Below, in pieces: positions 52,751 to 61,462 of a stretch of DNA of 64,000 nt. Every line of letters begins with the position of its first letter. Position 1 is the first letter of the stretch. A model generated the notes under the pieces. That model did no database searches and was not told where the DNA came from. It saw nothing but the letters and a program-made list of their open reading frames with translations. The DNA is from Arthrobacter pascens (GTDB taxonomy: Bacteria > Actinomycetota > Actinomycetes > Actinomycetales > Micrococcaceae), in NCBI RefSeq assembly GCF_017052465.1, contig NZ_JAFHKT010000148.1:62001-126000 (forward strand), written 5' to 3'. The translations under genes and the position numbers were made by a program.

Positions 52751-53869
52751 CTAGCGGCTGGGCCGCAGTTCGGCCGCCCGGGCCTGCCGGGAGGCATGAA
52801 CGGACTCGGTCATCTCCTGGCTGACGGGAAGCTTGGCGAGTACGCCCCGGATGACGCTCTGGGGTGTCTCTCCGGTGCTGACGGCCTTGCGGTCCAGGAT
52901 GATGCGGTGCGCCAGCACCGACTCGGCAACAGCAACGACGTCGTCCGGGAGCACGAAGTCCCTGCCGTCCAGTGCCGCGGTGGCCTTGGCCGCGCGGAGC
53001 AGCTGGAGCATGGAACGCGGGCTGGCACCAAGGCGCAGCATGGCGCTGTCGCGCGTGGCGCGTCCCACGGCCACGGTGTACTCCTTCACGGACTGGGACA
53101 CGTAGACCTGCTGGACGGTGGCAATCATCGCCGCGACGTCCGCGGAGGTCACCACGGAGGTCACCCGCGCCAACGGGGACGTGGCCTGGTGGGTCTCCAG
53201 CATTTCGATCTCGGACTCCTTGTCCGGGTAACCCATGGAGATCCGTGCCATGAACCGGTCCCGTTGCGCTTCGGGCAGCGGGTAGGTCCCTTCCATCTCG
53301 ATCGGGTTCTGGGTGGCCACCACCATGAACGGTTCGGCCAGTTTGTAGGAATGGCCGTCCACCGTCACCTGGTGTTCCTCCATGCATTCGAGCAGGGCGG
53401 ACTGGGTCTTGGCTGAGGCTCGGTTGATTTCGTCGCCGATGACGACGTTGGCGAAGACGGCACCGGGGCGGAACTCAAACTGGCGCGACGACTGGTTGTA
53501 GATGGACACGCCGGTCACATCGGAGGGGAGAAGGTCGGGAGTGAACTGGATCCGGCTGACGGAGCAGTCGATCGTGCGTGCCAGAGTCTTGGCGAGGAGG
53601 GTCTTGCCGACGCCCGGCACGTCTTCAAGCAGCAGGTGGCCCTGCGCCAGCAGCACTGTCAGGGCGAGCTTGGCAGCTTCAGCCTTGCCATCGATCACCG
53701 TGTTGATGGCGGACAGGATGCGTTCGCTTGCGGCACGGAAGGCCTGGGGGCCCAGGGGGCCGGGCTTGTGGCCGTTGAGCTGGTTTCCGCCGTGCGCAGC
53801 CCTCTCGGCGAACCCTTTCCCGCCGGGAACTATCTCCTCATCCATCCTGGTGCGTCGGTGCGGTTCCAT
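52751..53869 (-). CDS. MoxR-family AAA+ ATPase
   Basis: A cytosolic AAA+ chaperone-like ATPase of 372 residues, believed to assemble or activate the membrane proteins encoded downstream. Walker A is LEDVPGVGKTLLAKTLA, Walker B ANVVIGDEINRASAKTQSALLECMEE (key residues DEINR), sensor 1 is VATQNPIEMEGTYPLPEAQ, and the arginine-finger region LDRF-like sequence reads AQRDRFMARI. A C-terminal helical lid includes GASPRSMLQLLRAAKA. The ATG at 53869 follows AAAGG with 6-nt spacing; the TTG 6 nt earlier is less likely. A 40-residue hydrophilic N-terminus precedes the domain. Confidence 0.94.
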   Translation of the reverse strand: MEPHRRTRMDEEIVPGGKGFAERAAHGGNQLNGHKPGPLGPQAFRAASERILSAINTVIDGKAEAAKLALTVLLAQGHLLLEDVPGVGKTLLAKTLARTIDCSVSRIQFTPDLLPSDVTGVSIYNQSSRQFEFRPGAVFANVVIGDEINRASAKTQSALLECMEEHQVTVDGHSYKLAEPFMVVATQNPIEMEGTYPLPEAQRDRFMARISMGYPDKESEIEMLETHQATSPLARVTSVVTSADVAAMIATVQQVYVSQSVKEYTVAVGRATRDSAMLRLGASPRSMLQLLRAAKATAALDGRDFVLPDDVVAVAESVLAHRIILDRKAVSTGETPQSVIRGVLAKLPVSQEMTESVHASRQARAAELRPSR

Positions 53870-54111
53870 CGGCAACCTTTCAGCCCTGAGTGACGCGGGG
53901 AACGGTGCAGCAGCAGCCTGCCGTTGCCCGTCTTTGGGCGATCACATCTCTCCGTACCAGCGTACTAACACAACTGCCGTACCTGACAGAGAGTTCCGGG
54001 TAATTCTGGGCTCCCCCCGCGGCGACTGCTGTGACGACTGCGGCGACGACTGTTGCGACGCCTGACACCGGTGCCGCCACCGGCCGGGCAACGCGTGAAG
54101 GGACTCGCCGC

Positions 54112-54117
54112 TAGGCT
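54112..54117 (+). promoter_or_regulatory. leaderless -10 box of tatD (TAGGCT-N6-ATG)
   Basis: TAGGCT ends 6 nt before the ATG at 54124. The GGAGGA between them directly abuts the ATG and so is too close to work as a ribosome binding site. Confidence 0.6.
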
Positions 54118-54123
54118 GGAGGA

Positions 54124-55011
54124 ATGTGCAATTCCCTGACCCCTAATGCGTACCGGGCGCCCGGAACAGACGGGTCCGGCAAGCAGGGCTACCCTCCCGC
54201 TCCGGAGCCACTGCCGGTGCCCGTGATGGACAACCATACCCACCTCGACTACCCCGGAGCCGACCCCCAGGTGGGGCTCAGCGCCGCCTTGGACGCTGCC
54301 GAGGCAGTCGGGGTCCGCGGGGCTGTCCAGGTTGGCACCGACCTTGAATCCTCGAGGTTTACGGTCCGTGCGGTTGACCTGGACGCCCGGCTGCTCGGCG
54401 CCGTCGCGATCCACCCCAACGACGCGCCGGACTATGCCCGGCGGGGTGAGCTTGAGGCGGCGCTTCGGGAGATCGAGGAGCTTGCCGCGCACCCCCGGAT
54501 CCGGGCCATCGGGGAAACCGGCCTCGACTTCTTCCGCACCGAGGGCGAGGGGCTGGTGCACCAGCGCTATTCGTTCCGCCGCCATATCGACATCGCCAAA
54601 AGGCTCGACCTGACCCTGCAGATCCATGACCGGGACGCCCACGACGACGTCGTGCAGGTGCTGCGGGAGGAGGGCACCCCGGACCGGGTGGTCTTCCACT
54701 GCTATTCAGGGGACGAGGACCTGGCCCGGATCTGCAACCGCGAAGGGTGGTTCATGTCCTTCGCCGGAACGCTCACCTTCAAGAACGCCGCCAACCTCAG
54801 GGCATCGCTGGCGGTTGCCGAGCCGGAACTGGTCCTGGTGGAAACTGATTCGCCGTTCCTCACTCCGCATCCCCACCGGGGCAGGCCCAACGCCAGCTAC
54901 ATGGTGCCGTACACCGTGCGGGCCATGGCGGAATTGACAGGTACGGACCTGGCCGCGCTGTGTAGCGGCATCAGCGAAAATACCTTGCGCGCCTACGGAT
55001 CCTGGGAGTGA
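54124..55011 (+). CDS. tatD: TatD family metal-dependent hydrolase
   Basis: A TIM-barrel metallohydrolase with 3'-5' exonuclease or D-aminoacyl-tRNA-related activity in various relatives. The 295-residue protein has the metal-binding DNHTHLDYP motif (near residue 37), AIGETGLDFFRTEGEGLVHQ (Glu ligand), LTLQIHDRDAHDD (His ligand), VFHCYSGDEDLARIC (second His) and the terminal LVETDSPFLTPHPHRGRPN (Asp ligand). The N-terminal 33 residues are an extension. Leaderless ATG. Its place upstream of rpfB-ksgA-ispE matches Rv1008-Rv1011. Confidence 0.93.
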   Translation: MCNSLTPNAYRAPGTDGSGKQGYPPAPEPLPVPVMDNHTHLDYPGADPQVGLSAALDAAEAVGVRGAVQVGTDLESSRFTVRAVDLDARLLGAVAIHPNDAPDYARRGELEAALREIEELAAHPRIRAIGETGLDFFRTEGEGLVHQRYSFRRHIDIAKRLDLTLQIHDRDAHDDVVQVLREEGTPDRVVFHCYSGDEDLARICNREGWFMSFAGTLTFKNAANLRASLAVAEPELVLVETDSPFLTPHPHRGRPNASYMVPYTVRAMAELTGTDLAALCSGISENTLRAYGSWE

Positions 55012-55037
55012 GCCCGCACACCCTCCCGAGCCGCCGG

Positions 55038-55090
55038 TACATACCCGGTATGTAATATTTTTGGTCCGTTTATAACGGATCGATTACAGT
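55038..55090 (+). promoter_or_regulatory. rpfB promoter with two palindromes
   Basis: TTGGTC (55061-55066), 18 nt, then TACAGT (55085-55090) form a plausible promoter. The palindrome TCCGTT-TAT-AACGGA (55065-55079) sits in the spacer and TACATA-CCCGG-TATGTA (55038-55054) lies just upstream, both perfect with 6-bp arms. Confidence 0.5.
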
Positions 55091-55133
55091 GAACAACTAT
55101 TAGCCGGGGTCGGGGAAGGCCTCCGGATGATGT

Positions 55134-55181
55134 CACTCACGTTTTCAGGCAGGGCGCCTCCGGTGTCCTGCCTTGTGAGTG
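55134..55181 (+). other. stem-loop in the rpfB leader
   Basis: CACTCAC (55134-55140) pairs with GTGAGTG (55175-55181) and GGCAGG (55148-55153) with CCTGCC (55167-55172), making a two-part stem in the predicted 5' leader. It occupies one of the possible early GTG starts. Confidence 0.55.
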
Positions 55182-55280
55182 TGGCGGCGCGCAAGCCTGC
55201 TGCAGACCTCCGGGCTGTTCCGGAGCCACCCCCGGGTGTCCCTGCCGCAGGTACTGCTGTGCGTTTTTCCCCGTGCCCGG

Positions 55281-56465
55281 ATGGCTCCAAAGATATGGGC
55301 AATCGTGGTCAAGTTCTTTACGTCGGACGGCAAGTTCAGTTTCGTCAAGGTAGCGGCCCAGCTTGTGGTGCTCTCGGCACTCGTACTCGGGCTCGTGGCC
55401 TTTGTGGGCAACAACAAAACAGTCACCCTGAATATTGATGGCAAAGTAAGCTCCGTCCAGACGTTCGGCGGCACGGTGGAGCAGGTCGTCAAGGCCGCCA
55501 AAGTGGACCTCCAGGCCTCCGACCGCGTGTCCCCCTCGCTGGACGCGCACGTTGAGAACGGCTCGGTGATCAACGTCAACCTGGCCAAGGCAGTCAAAGT
55601 GAGCCTGGACGGCGCAGAAAAGACCGTCAGCACCACGGCTCAGGACGTGGCCGGCCTGGTGACCCAGCTCGGAGTGGCCAGCGCCTCTGAACTTTCGGTG
55701 CCGAGGACCGCCCAGCTGTCCGTCGACGGCTCCTTCGTAGCCATTTCGACGCCGAAGACCGTGAGCATCCTGGCCGACGGCAAGGCCGCCAAGACCACCA
55801 CCACAGCCACCACGGTCGGCGAGGTACTCAGGGACGCCAAGGTGAAGCTGGCAACCGCCGACCGCACCTCGCAGCCGGCCAACGCGCACGTTGTCAACAA
55901 CATGGTGATCAAGGTATCCCGCGTCGATACCAGCAAGACGGCCACCGTCACCGAAGAGGTCCCCTTCAAGACGCTGACCACGGACAGCGCTGCCCTGCTC
56001 AAGGGTGAAGAGAAGGTGACCCAGGAAGGTGTCCCCGGGACCGTGACGAAGAAGTACAAGCTCGTCCTGGTCGACGGCCGGGAGGCGAGCCGGACGCTGG
56101 TCTCCCGGACCGCAACGCTTGAGCCGGTGACGGAGAAGATCACCATCGGCACGAAGGAGGAGCCCAAGCCCGCCGCTGCGCAGGAAGACGCCAACACCGG
56201 CGCCGCAGCCCCGGCCATGATGAACGTGGGCATGTGGGACAAGATCGCACAGTGCGAATCGGGCGGCAACTGGTCGATCAACAGCGGCAACGGCTACTAC
56301 GGCGGCCTGCAGTTCGACATCCAGACCTGGATCGGTGCCGGTGGCGGAGCGTACGCCCCCAACGCCAGCCAGGCCACGAAGGCCCAGCAGATCGACATCG
56401 CCAACCGCGTCTACGCCGAGCGCGGCCTGCAGCCCTGGGGCTGCGGCTGGGCGGCCGGCAGCTAA
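55281..56465 (+). CDS. rpfB: resuscitation-promoting factor RpfB
   Basis: A secreted or anchored lytic-transglycosylase-like muralytic protein that stimulates regrowth of dormant cells. After a signal/anchor helix (AAQLVVLSALVLGLVAFVG) come three DUF348 ubiquitin-like repeats (each starting like KTVTLNIDGKVSSVQTFGG or KTVSILADGKAAKTTTTATT), a G5 domain (VPFKTLTTD to VTEKITIG) and the Rpf catalytic domain with the Glu in MWDKIAQCESGGNWSINSGN and a second Cys in PWGCGWAAG. The start is uncertain: ATG 55281, GTG 55305 and GTG 55179 are in frame and none has a good ribosome binding site. A separate frame from ATG 55127 does have one (GGGGAAGG). Confidence 0.9.
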   Translation: MAPKIWAIVVKFFTSDGKFSFVKVAAQLVVLSALVLGLVAFVGNNKTVTLNIDGKVSSVQTFGGTVEQVVKAAKVDLQASDRVSPSLDAHVENGSVINVNLAKAVKVSLDGAEKTVSTTAQDVAGLVTQLGVASASELSVPRTAQLSVDGSFVAISTPKTVSILADGKAAKTTTTATTVGEVLRDAKVKLATADRTSQPANAHVVNNMVIKVSRVDTSKTATVTEEVPFKTLTTDSAALLKGEEKVTQEGVPGTVTKKYKLVLVDGREASRTLVSRTATLEPVTEKITIGTKEEPKPAAAQEDANTGAAAPAMMNVGMWDKIAQCESGGNWSINSGNGYYGGLQFDIQTWIGAGGGAYAPNASQATKAQQIDIANRVYAERGLQPWGCGWAAGS

Positions 56466-56650
56466 CACGCCGCGACGCAAAGCACAGGCACCACAGCCCT
56501 TCCGCGGCACCTGACCACGGCTGCGGGGCTGCGAAAGGCTGGGTCCGGAATCTCCGGGCCCGGCCCTCGCCGTCCCACCTTGCCCTCCCGCCTTGCCTTC
56601 CGCGCCCTTGCCTTCCCCGCACCGCGCCGCGGCTGCGGGGGCTGGCGGGA

Positions 56651-56656
56651 TAGGAT
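56651..56656 (+). promoter_or_regulatory. leaderless -10 box of ksgA (TAGGAT-N6-GTG)
   Basis: TAGGAT ends 6 nt before the GTG at 56663. Confidence 0.6.
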
Positions 56657-56662
56657 ACCTAG

Positions 56663-57550
56663 GTGACTGACCCGACTCCCTCCGCCCCCGGTACCGCGCC
56701 CGCTCCTCTCTTTGGCGCGTCTGACATCCGCAGGCTGGCCGAGGAAATCGGTGTGCGCCCCACCAAGACGCTGGGGCAGAACTTCGTGATCGACGGCAAC
56801 ACCATCCGCAGGATTGTGGCCGCAGCAGGCGTCGGGCCGGAGGAGACAGTCCTCGAAGTTGGACCCGGGCTCGGATCACTCACGCTGGGGCTGCTGGACG
56901 CCGCGAAGTCTGTTGTCGCCGTCGAAATCGATCCGGTGCTGGCAGCCAAGCTGCCGGAAACTGTGCGGCAGTGGCGGCCGGACGCCGCCGGCGACTTCCA
57001 TCTTGTGCTCGCGGACGCCATGAAGGTCACCGAACTGCCGGCAGAGCCGGCGGCGCTCGTGGCCAACCTGCCCTACAACGTGGCTGTTCCCGTTGTCCTT
57101 CACCTCCTGCAGCACTTCCCGTCGATCCGGCACGGCCTGGTGATGGTCCAGGACGAGGTTGCCGACCGCCTTGCCGCCGGCCCCGGGTCCAAGATCTATG
57201 GGGTGCCGTCCGTCAAGGCGGCGTGGTACAGCAGCATGCGCAAGGCCGGAGTGATCGGCATGAACGTCTTCTGGCCTGCCCCCAAGATCCAGTCCGGGCT
57301 GGTGGCCTTCACCCGCCGGGAACCTCCGGCCACCACGGCCAGCCGGGAGCAGGTCTTCGCCGTGATCGATGCCGCCTTCGCCCAGCGCCGGAAAACCCTC
57401 CGCGCTGCCCTCGCCGGCTGGGCCGGAAGCGCGGCCGAGGCGGAGCGCTGCCTCGTGGCGGCCGGTGTGGATCCCACGGCGCGCGGTGAGGTTATCGACA
57501 TCGCAGCTTTCGCCCGGATCGCCGAAGCCCGCCAGGCTGCGGACGCTTGA
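56663..57550 (+). CDS. ksgA: 16S rRNA (adenine(1518)-N6/adenine(1519)-N6)-dimethyltransferase
   Basis: Dimethylates two adjacent adenines in the 3' hairpin of 16S rRNA, a late step and checkpoint in 30S assembly; its loss gives kasugamycin resistance. The 295 residues show TKTLGQNFVIDGNTIRRIV, the SAM-binding VLEVGPGLGSLTLGLL, the acidic VVAVEIDPVLAAKL, and the catalytic motif IV ANLPYNVAVPVVLHLL (NLPY). The C-terminal helical domain contains AAFAQRRKTLRAALAG, also typical. Leaderless GTG start. rpfB upstream and ispE downstream match the M. tuberculosis order. Confidence 0.97.
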   Translation: MTDPTPSAPGTAPAPLFGASDIRRLAEEIGVRPTKTLGQNFVIDGNTIRRIVAAAGVGPEETVLEVGPGLGSLTLGLLDAAKSVVAVEIDPVLAAKLPETVRQWRPDAAGDFHLVLADAMKVTELPAEPAALVANLPYNVAVPVVLHLLQHFPSIRHGLVMVQDEVADRLAAGPGSKIYGVPSVKAAWYSSMRKAGVIGMNVFWPAPKIQSGLVAFTRREPPATTASREQVFAVIDAAFAQRRKTLRAALAGWAGSAAEAERCLVAAGVDPTARGEVIDIAAFARIAEARQAADA

Positions 57551-57628
57551 CCGGCAGGCGCCGGAAACAGTGGACGCCGGGAACACGTTGCCGCCGTGCC
57601 CTTGTTGGAGCCCGGCGCCGCCATGCCC

Positions 57629-57634
57629 TAGCTT
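57629..57634 (+). promoter_or_regulatory. leaderless -10 box of ispE (TAGCTT-N6-ATG)
   Basis: TAGCTT ends 6 nt before the ATG at 57641, in the 90-nt gap after ksgA. Confidence 0.6.
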
Positions 57635-57640
57635 GGACTC

Positions 57641-58603
57641 ATGAACGCAGTGAGAGGGCGCTTTGCGGCGAGGACCGTCCGGGTCAAGGCTCCGGGCAAG
57701 GTGAACGTCTCCCTGGATGTGGGCCCACTGCGTCCCGACGGCTATCACTCGGTGGCGAGCGTTTACCTGGCCGTTTCGCTGTATGAGGAAGTGGCCGCCA
57801 CCAGCACGCCGGGGGACGGCATCACGGTGGGCATCAGTCCGGACAGCACGCTGGACCTGGACGGCGTCGACATCCCGCTCGACGAACGCAACCTTGCCTA
57901 CAAGGCCGCCGCCCTCATGGCCGATGTGTCCGAGCATTCCACCGGGGTGCACCTCGACATCACCAAGCGGGTGCCGGTGGCTGGCGGCATGGGCGGCGGA
58001 TCCGCCGACGCCGCCGCCACGCTGCTGGCCTGCGACGCGCTCTGGAACAGCGGACTGTCCCGGGACGAACTGGCCCAGCTGGCCGGGGAACTGGGTGCCG
58101 ATGTGCCCTTCGCGCTGCTGGGCGGCACGGCGGTAGGGCTGGGCGTGGGCGATGATCTCTCTCCGGCCCTGGCCAAAGCCCAGATGGACTGGGTCCTGGT
58201 CACCGCCGAGTTCGGGCTTTCCACTCCGGATGTCTTCAAGACCCTGGACAGGCTGCGTGAGGCCGAGGGGCTTGAGGTGGACGAACCCACCGCGGTGGAC
58301 CCGAAGATCCTGCAGGCGCTACGCAGCGGTGACCCCGACGCCCTAAGCAGGGTGCTCGTCAACGACCTTCAGCGGGCCTCCATCGAACTGGCGCCCACCC
58401 TCCGGGACACCCTGGGCCTCGGCGAATCGTGCGGAGCCATCGCAGGGATCGTCTCGGGCTCCGGGCCCACCGTCGCGCTGCTGGCCCACAACCCGGAAGC
58501 CGCCGAAGGCCTCGCCGAAGAGCTCCGGCACAAGGGGCTCACCGCCCTCCCGGTCCACGGCCCGGTGCCCGGCGCGCGCATCATCTCCGATACGCTCCTT
58601 TAA
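57641..58603 (+). CDS. ispE: 4-diphosphocytidyl-2-C-methyl-D-erythritol kinase
   Basis: Phosphorylates the 2-hydroxyl of CDP-methylerythritol, the fourth step of the MEP isoprenoid pathway that feeds the prenyl transferase at 15.3 kb. GHMP-kinase motifs in the 320 residues: VRVKAPGKVNVSLDVGPLRP (motif 1 with substrate contacts), PVAGGMGGGSADAAATLLA (ATP phosphate loop) and CGAIAGIVSGSGPTVALLA (motif 3). Met replaces the usual Leu in GGLGGGS, a conservative change. Leaderless ATG. A short gap of 72 nt separates it from the ABC-F gene. Confidence 0.96.
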   Translation: MNAVRGRFAARTVRVKAPGKVNVSLDVGPLRPDGYHSVASVYLAVSLYEEVAATSTPGDGITVGISPDSTLDLDGVDIPLDERNLAYKAAALMADVSEHSTGVHLDITKRVPVAGGMGGGSADAAATLLACDALWNSGLSRDELAQLAGELGADVPFALLGGTAVGLGVGDDLSPALAKAQMDWVLVTAEFGLSTPDVFKTLDRLREAEGLEVDEPTAVDPKILQALRSGDPDALSRVLVNDLQRASIELAPTLRDTLGLGESCGAIAGIVSGSGPTVALLAHNPEAAEGLAEELRHKGLTALPVHGPVPGARIISDTLL

Positions 58604-58675
58604 TACCCTCCTAATACCCTTTAACTTTCAGTTCCCCGTTCGCATGAAGAAATCCGCAGAAGAAAGCAGTTCCCC

Positions 58676-60502
58676 GTGGCACACCTGCTCGGCGGCGAGA
58701 GCCTCACGGTCTCGTACGCAACCCGCACCGTTCTCGATGGCGTCACCCTCGGACTCGAGGAGGGCGACCGCATCGGCATGGTGGGCCGCAACGGTGACGG
58801 CAAGTCCACGCTGATGCGGCTGCTGGCGCTGCGGTCCACACCGGATTCCGGCCGCGTCACCAAGCGTGGAGACGTCAATATCGGCTACCTGGACCAGAGC
58901 GACGTGCTCGACGGCGACCTCACGGTCGGTGCCGCCATCGTTGGCGACCAGGCGGACTACGAATGGGCACGCAACCCGCAGATCCGTGAGGTCATGGGCG
59001 GGCTGGTGTCCGACGTCGACTGGCACGCCAACGTGCACGCCCTGTCCGGCGGCCAGAAACGGCGCGTTGCGCTGGCCAAGCTCCTCATCGAGGACCACGA
59101 CGTCATCATGCTCGATGAGCCCACCAACCACCTCGATGTCGAAGGCGTCGCCTGGCTGTCCCGGCACCTGAAGACCCGGTGGCGGGCCAACCAGGGCGCG
59201 TTCCTGGTCGTCACCCACGACCGCTGGTTCCTCGATGAAGTCTGCAACAAGACGTGGGAAATCCACGACGGGATTATGGACCCGTTCGACGGCGGTTATG
59301 CCGCCTACGTGCTGGCCCGCGCAGAACGCGACCGCATGGCGTCCGTGGTCGAAGGCAAACGCCAGCAGCTGGTGAAGAAGGAACTCGCCTGGCTGCGCCG
59401 CGGCGCCCCTGCCCGTACCGCCAAGCCCAAGTTCCGGATCGAGGCCGCGAACGCGCTGATCGCCGACGTTCCCGAACCCCGGGATTCCATGGCGCTGAGC
59501 AAGATGGCCACCGCCCGCCTGGGCAAGGACGTCCTGGACCTGGAGAACGTGTCCCTGGATTTCCTCGGCGGTGACGAGGGCCAGAAGCTGTTCAACAACA
59601 TCACCCTCCGGCTGGCGCCGGGCGAGCGCCTCGGACTCGTGGGTGTCAACGGCGCAGGCAAGACCACACTGCTGAAGCTCCTCAACGGCGAGATTCAACC
59701 GACATCCGGAAAGGTCAAGCGCGGCAAGACCGTGGTCACCGCCGTCCTCACCCAGGAAGTCAAAGAGCTCGACGACGTTGCCGACCTCCGCGTCATCGAG
59801 GTCATCGAGCGCGAAAAGCGTTCCTTCAACGTTGGCGGGAAGGAATTCAGTGCCGGCCAGCTCGTGGAACAGCTTGGCTTCACCAACGAGAAGCAGTGGA
59901 CCCCCGTCCGCGACCTTTCCGGCGGTGAGCGGCGACGTCTGCAGCTGTTGCGCCTGCTCGTCGGGGAGCCCAACGTGCTGATGCTCGACGAACCGACCAA
60001 CGACCTCGACACCGACACCCTCGCCGCCGTCGAGGACGTCCTCGACGGCTGGCCCGGCACCCTCGTCGTCGTCAGCCACGACCGCTATCTGCTGGAACGC
60101 GTTACGGACCACCAGATGGCACTCCTGGGCGACGGCAAGATCCGCGGCCTGCCCGGCGGCGTGGACCAGTACCTCGAACTCCGGGAATCCGCGATGGCCG
60201 GGTCCACGATCACCGGCGGCGGCAACCCGGTCACCTCGGCAAGCTCCGGCGCGGCAGCGCCCGTCTCGGGAGCATCCGAAGCGGAGAAGCGCGACGCCCG
60301 CAAGGCCAAGAACCGCATTGAGCGCCAGCTGGGCAAGCTCACGCAGCAGGAAGAAAAGATCCACGCCCAAATGGTCAAGGCCACGGCCGACAACGACTTC
60401 GATGCCATGGCCGAGCTAAACAAGAAGCTCAAACCCCTGGCCGACGACCGCGAAGCCCTCGAACTCGAATGGCTCGAGGCACTCGAAGTCCTCGGCGAGT
60501 AA
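58676..60502 (+). CDS. ABC-F family ATP-binding protein
   Basis: A soluble duplicated ABC ATPase with no membrane domain, of the ribosome-acting ABC-F type that relieves stalled translation or protects against ribosome-targeting antibiotics. In 608 residues: first Walker A MVGRNGDGKSTLMRLLAL, signature LSGGQKRRVALAKLL and Walker B VIMLDEPTNHLD; an arm/linker near 225-290; second Walker A LVGVNGAGKTTLLKLLNG, signature LSGGERRRLQLLRLL and Walker B VLMLDEPTNDLD; then an acidic-basic C-terminal coiled coil (EAEKRDARKAKNRIERQLGK). The GTG start follows a purine-rich AGAAAG. Housekeeping (Uup/EttA-like) versus resistance roles cannot be told apart from sequence. Confidence 0.93.
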   Translation: MAHLLGGESLTVSYATRTVLDGVTLGLEEGDRIGMVGRNGDGKSTLMRLLALRSTPDSGRVTKRGDVNIGYLDQSDVLDGDLTVGAAIVGDQADYEWARNPQIREVMGGLVSDVDWHANVHALSGGQKRRVALAKLLIEDHDVIMLDEPTNHLDVEGVAWLSRHLKTRWRANQGAFLVVTHDRWFLDEVCNKTWEIHDGIMDPFDGGYAAYVLARAERDRMASVVEGKRQQLVKKELAWLRRGAPARTAKPKFRIEAANALIADVPEPRDSMALSKMATARLGKDVLDLENVSLDFLGGDEGQKLFNNITLRLAPGERLGLVGVNGAGKTTLLKLLNGEIQPTSGKVKRGKTVVTAVLTQEVKELDDVADLRVIEVIEREKRSFNVGGKEFSAGQLVEQLGFTNEKQWTPVRDLSGGERRRLQLLRLLVGEPNVLMLDEPTNDLDTDTLAAVEDVLDGWPGTLVVVSHDRYLLERVTDHQMALLGDGKIRGLPGGVDQYLELRESAMAGSTITGGGNPVTSASSGAAAPVSGASEAEKRDARKAKNRIERQLGKLTQQEEKIHAQMVKATADNDFDAMAELNKKLKPLADDREALELEWLEALEVLGE

Positions 60503-60522
60503 GCGTCGGGCGCTGGCTGGGT

Positions 60523-60639
60523 GCCGAAGCCGGCCCTTCGACGTCGCTTAGACACGACGCAAAGGGGCTGCTCGCTCGCTGAGCGAGCTCCCATCCCGTT
60601 GCGCCGCGATGCGCTCCTTATCGAAGGACCGCTTCCGGC
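60523..60639. repeat. foldback element copy 2, nested in inverted flanks
   Basis: The core 60542-60619 has the same ends as copy 1 (CGTCGCTTAGACAC and GCGATGCGCTCCTT) with an internal CTCGCTC-GCT-GAGCGAG hairpin. The flanks 60523-60541 and 60621-60639 mirror each other (CCTTCGA/TCGAAGG innermost) yet differ in sequence from those of copy 1. It fills the convergent gap between the ABC-F and TetR genes. Confidence 0.65.
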
Positions 60640-60684
60640 GAAGGGCCGCTGCGCCGCGGTGGTGACTACGTACGACGGCGAAGG

Positions 60685-61371
60685 TCAGCTCTCGCTGCGG
60701 AGTTCGGGTTCCTTTTTGAGGCCGGTGAGGCCGTTCCATGCGAGGTTGACGAGGTGCGCCGCTACGGCGCGCTTGTCGGGCTGGCGGCTGTCCTGCCACC
60801 ATTGGCCGGTCATGGCCACCATGCCCACGAGCATCTGGGCGTACATGGCACCGTCGGCTGCTCCGAATCCGCGGCGGGAGAATTCGTCGGACAGGATGTG
60901 TTCCACGCGCTCCGTGACGTGCGACAGCAGGGTGGAAAAGGCGCCTTCGGGCTGGGACGGGGGAGCGTCGCGCAGAAGGATGCGGAAGCCGTCGGTACGG
61001 TCCTCGATATAGGTCAGCAGGGCCAGGGCGGCGCGTTCAACCAGGATGCGCGGCTTTGCTTCCTCGGTGAGGGCATCATTAATGGCGGCCAGCAGGAACC
61101 TGTATTCAAACTCCACCACCTGGGTGTACAGGCCCTCTTTCGACCCGAAGTGTTCATAGATCACGGGCTTGGAGACGGCGGCGGCGGCGGCGATCTCCTC
61201 GATGGTGGTGCCGTCCAGGCCCCGCACCGCGAAAAGGCCCCGCCCCACGTCAACCAACTGTGAACGCCGCTGGGGTCCTGTCATCCGCGGCCGCGGGATG
61301 CGTACGGAGCCTGTTTCCGCCGTCGCTGCCGGGTTCCCCGCCCCGCCGGCTGCCCTTGTGCTCTTGCTCAC
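60685..61371 (-). CDS. TetR/AcrR-family transcriptional regulator
   Basis: A 228-residue repressor-type protein. The N-terminal HTH is clear (GRGLFAVRGLDGTTIEEIAAAAAVSKPVIYEHFGSKEGLY; core TTIEEIAAAAAVSKPVIYEHF), followed by a helical ligand domain that includes SRRGFGAADGAMYAQMLVGMVAMTGQWWQD. A 30-residue basic N-terminal tail precedes the HTH. I use the GTG at 61371, exactly 6 nt after CATGAT, since the longer frame from 61413 has no signals. The location just before glmU-prs corresponds to Rv1019, whose target is not known to me. No neighbouring palindrome that matches a self-operator was found. Confidence 0.9.
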   Translation of the reverse strand: MSKSTRAAGGAGNPAATAETGSVRIPRPRMTGPQRRSQLVDVGRGLFAVRGLDGTTIEEIAAAAAVSKPVIYEHFGSKEGLYTQVVEFEYRFLLAAINDALTEEAKPRILVERAALALLTYIEDRTDGFRILLRDAPPSQPEGAFSTLLSHVTERVEHILSDEFSRRGFGAADGAMYAQMLVGMVAMTGQWWQDSRQPDKRAVAAHLVNLAWNGLTGLKKEPELRSES

Positions 61372-61377
61372 CGTCCC

Positions 61378-61383
61378 ATCATG
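61378..61383 (-). promoter_or_regulatory. leaderless -10 box of the TetR gene (CATGAT-N6-GTG)
   Basis: CATGAT, one base from TATGAT, lies 6 nt before the GTG at 61371 on the minus strand. Confidence 0.5.
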
Positions 61384-61462
61384 CCTCACCCGGCGAGGTC
61401 GCATGAGCCTCACCGTTCGTGGCAGAATTGGTTCTCGTGCCCGGGCTTAGCGCCCGGCACGG

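Noticed and set aside
54010..54065. Cys/Asp-rich tail (DCCDDCGDDCCDA) encoded by repeated GACGACTG units before tatD
   Set aside because: It is the end of a frame antisense to moxR, without start signals; the repeats are short and lie in a non-coding gap.
55081..55280. A ydaO/c-di-AMP riboswitch in front of rpfB, as occurs in some actinobacteria
   Set aside because: The leader is structured, but I could not find the conserved riboswitch core segments; only a simple two-part stem is evident. A covariance-model search would settle it.
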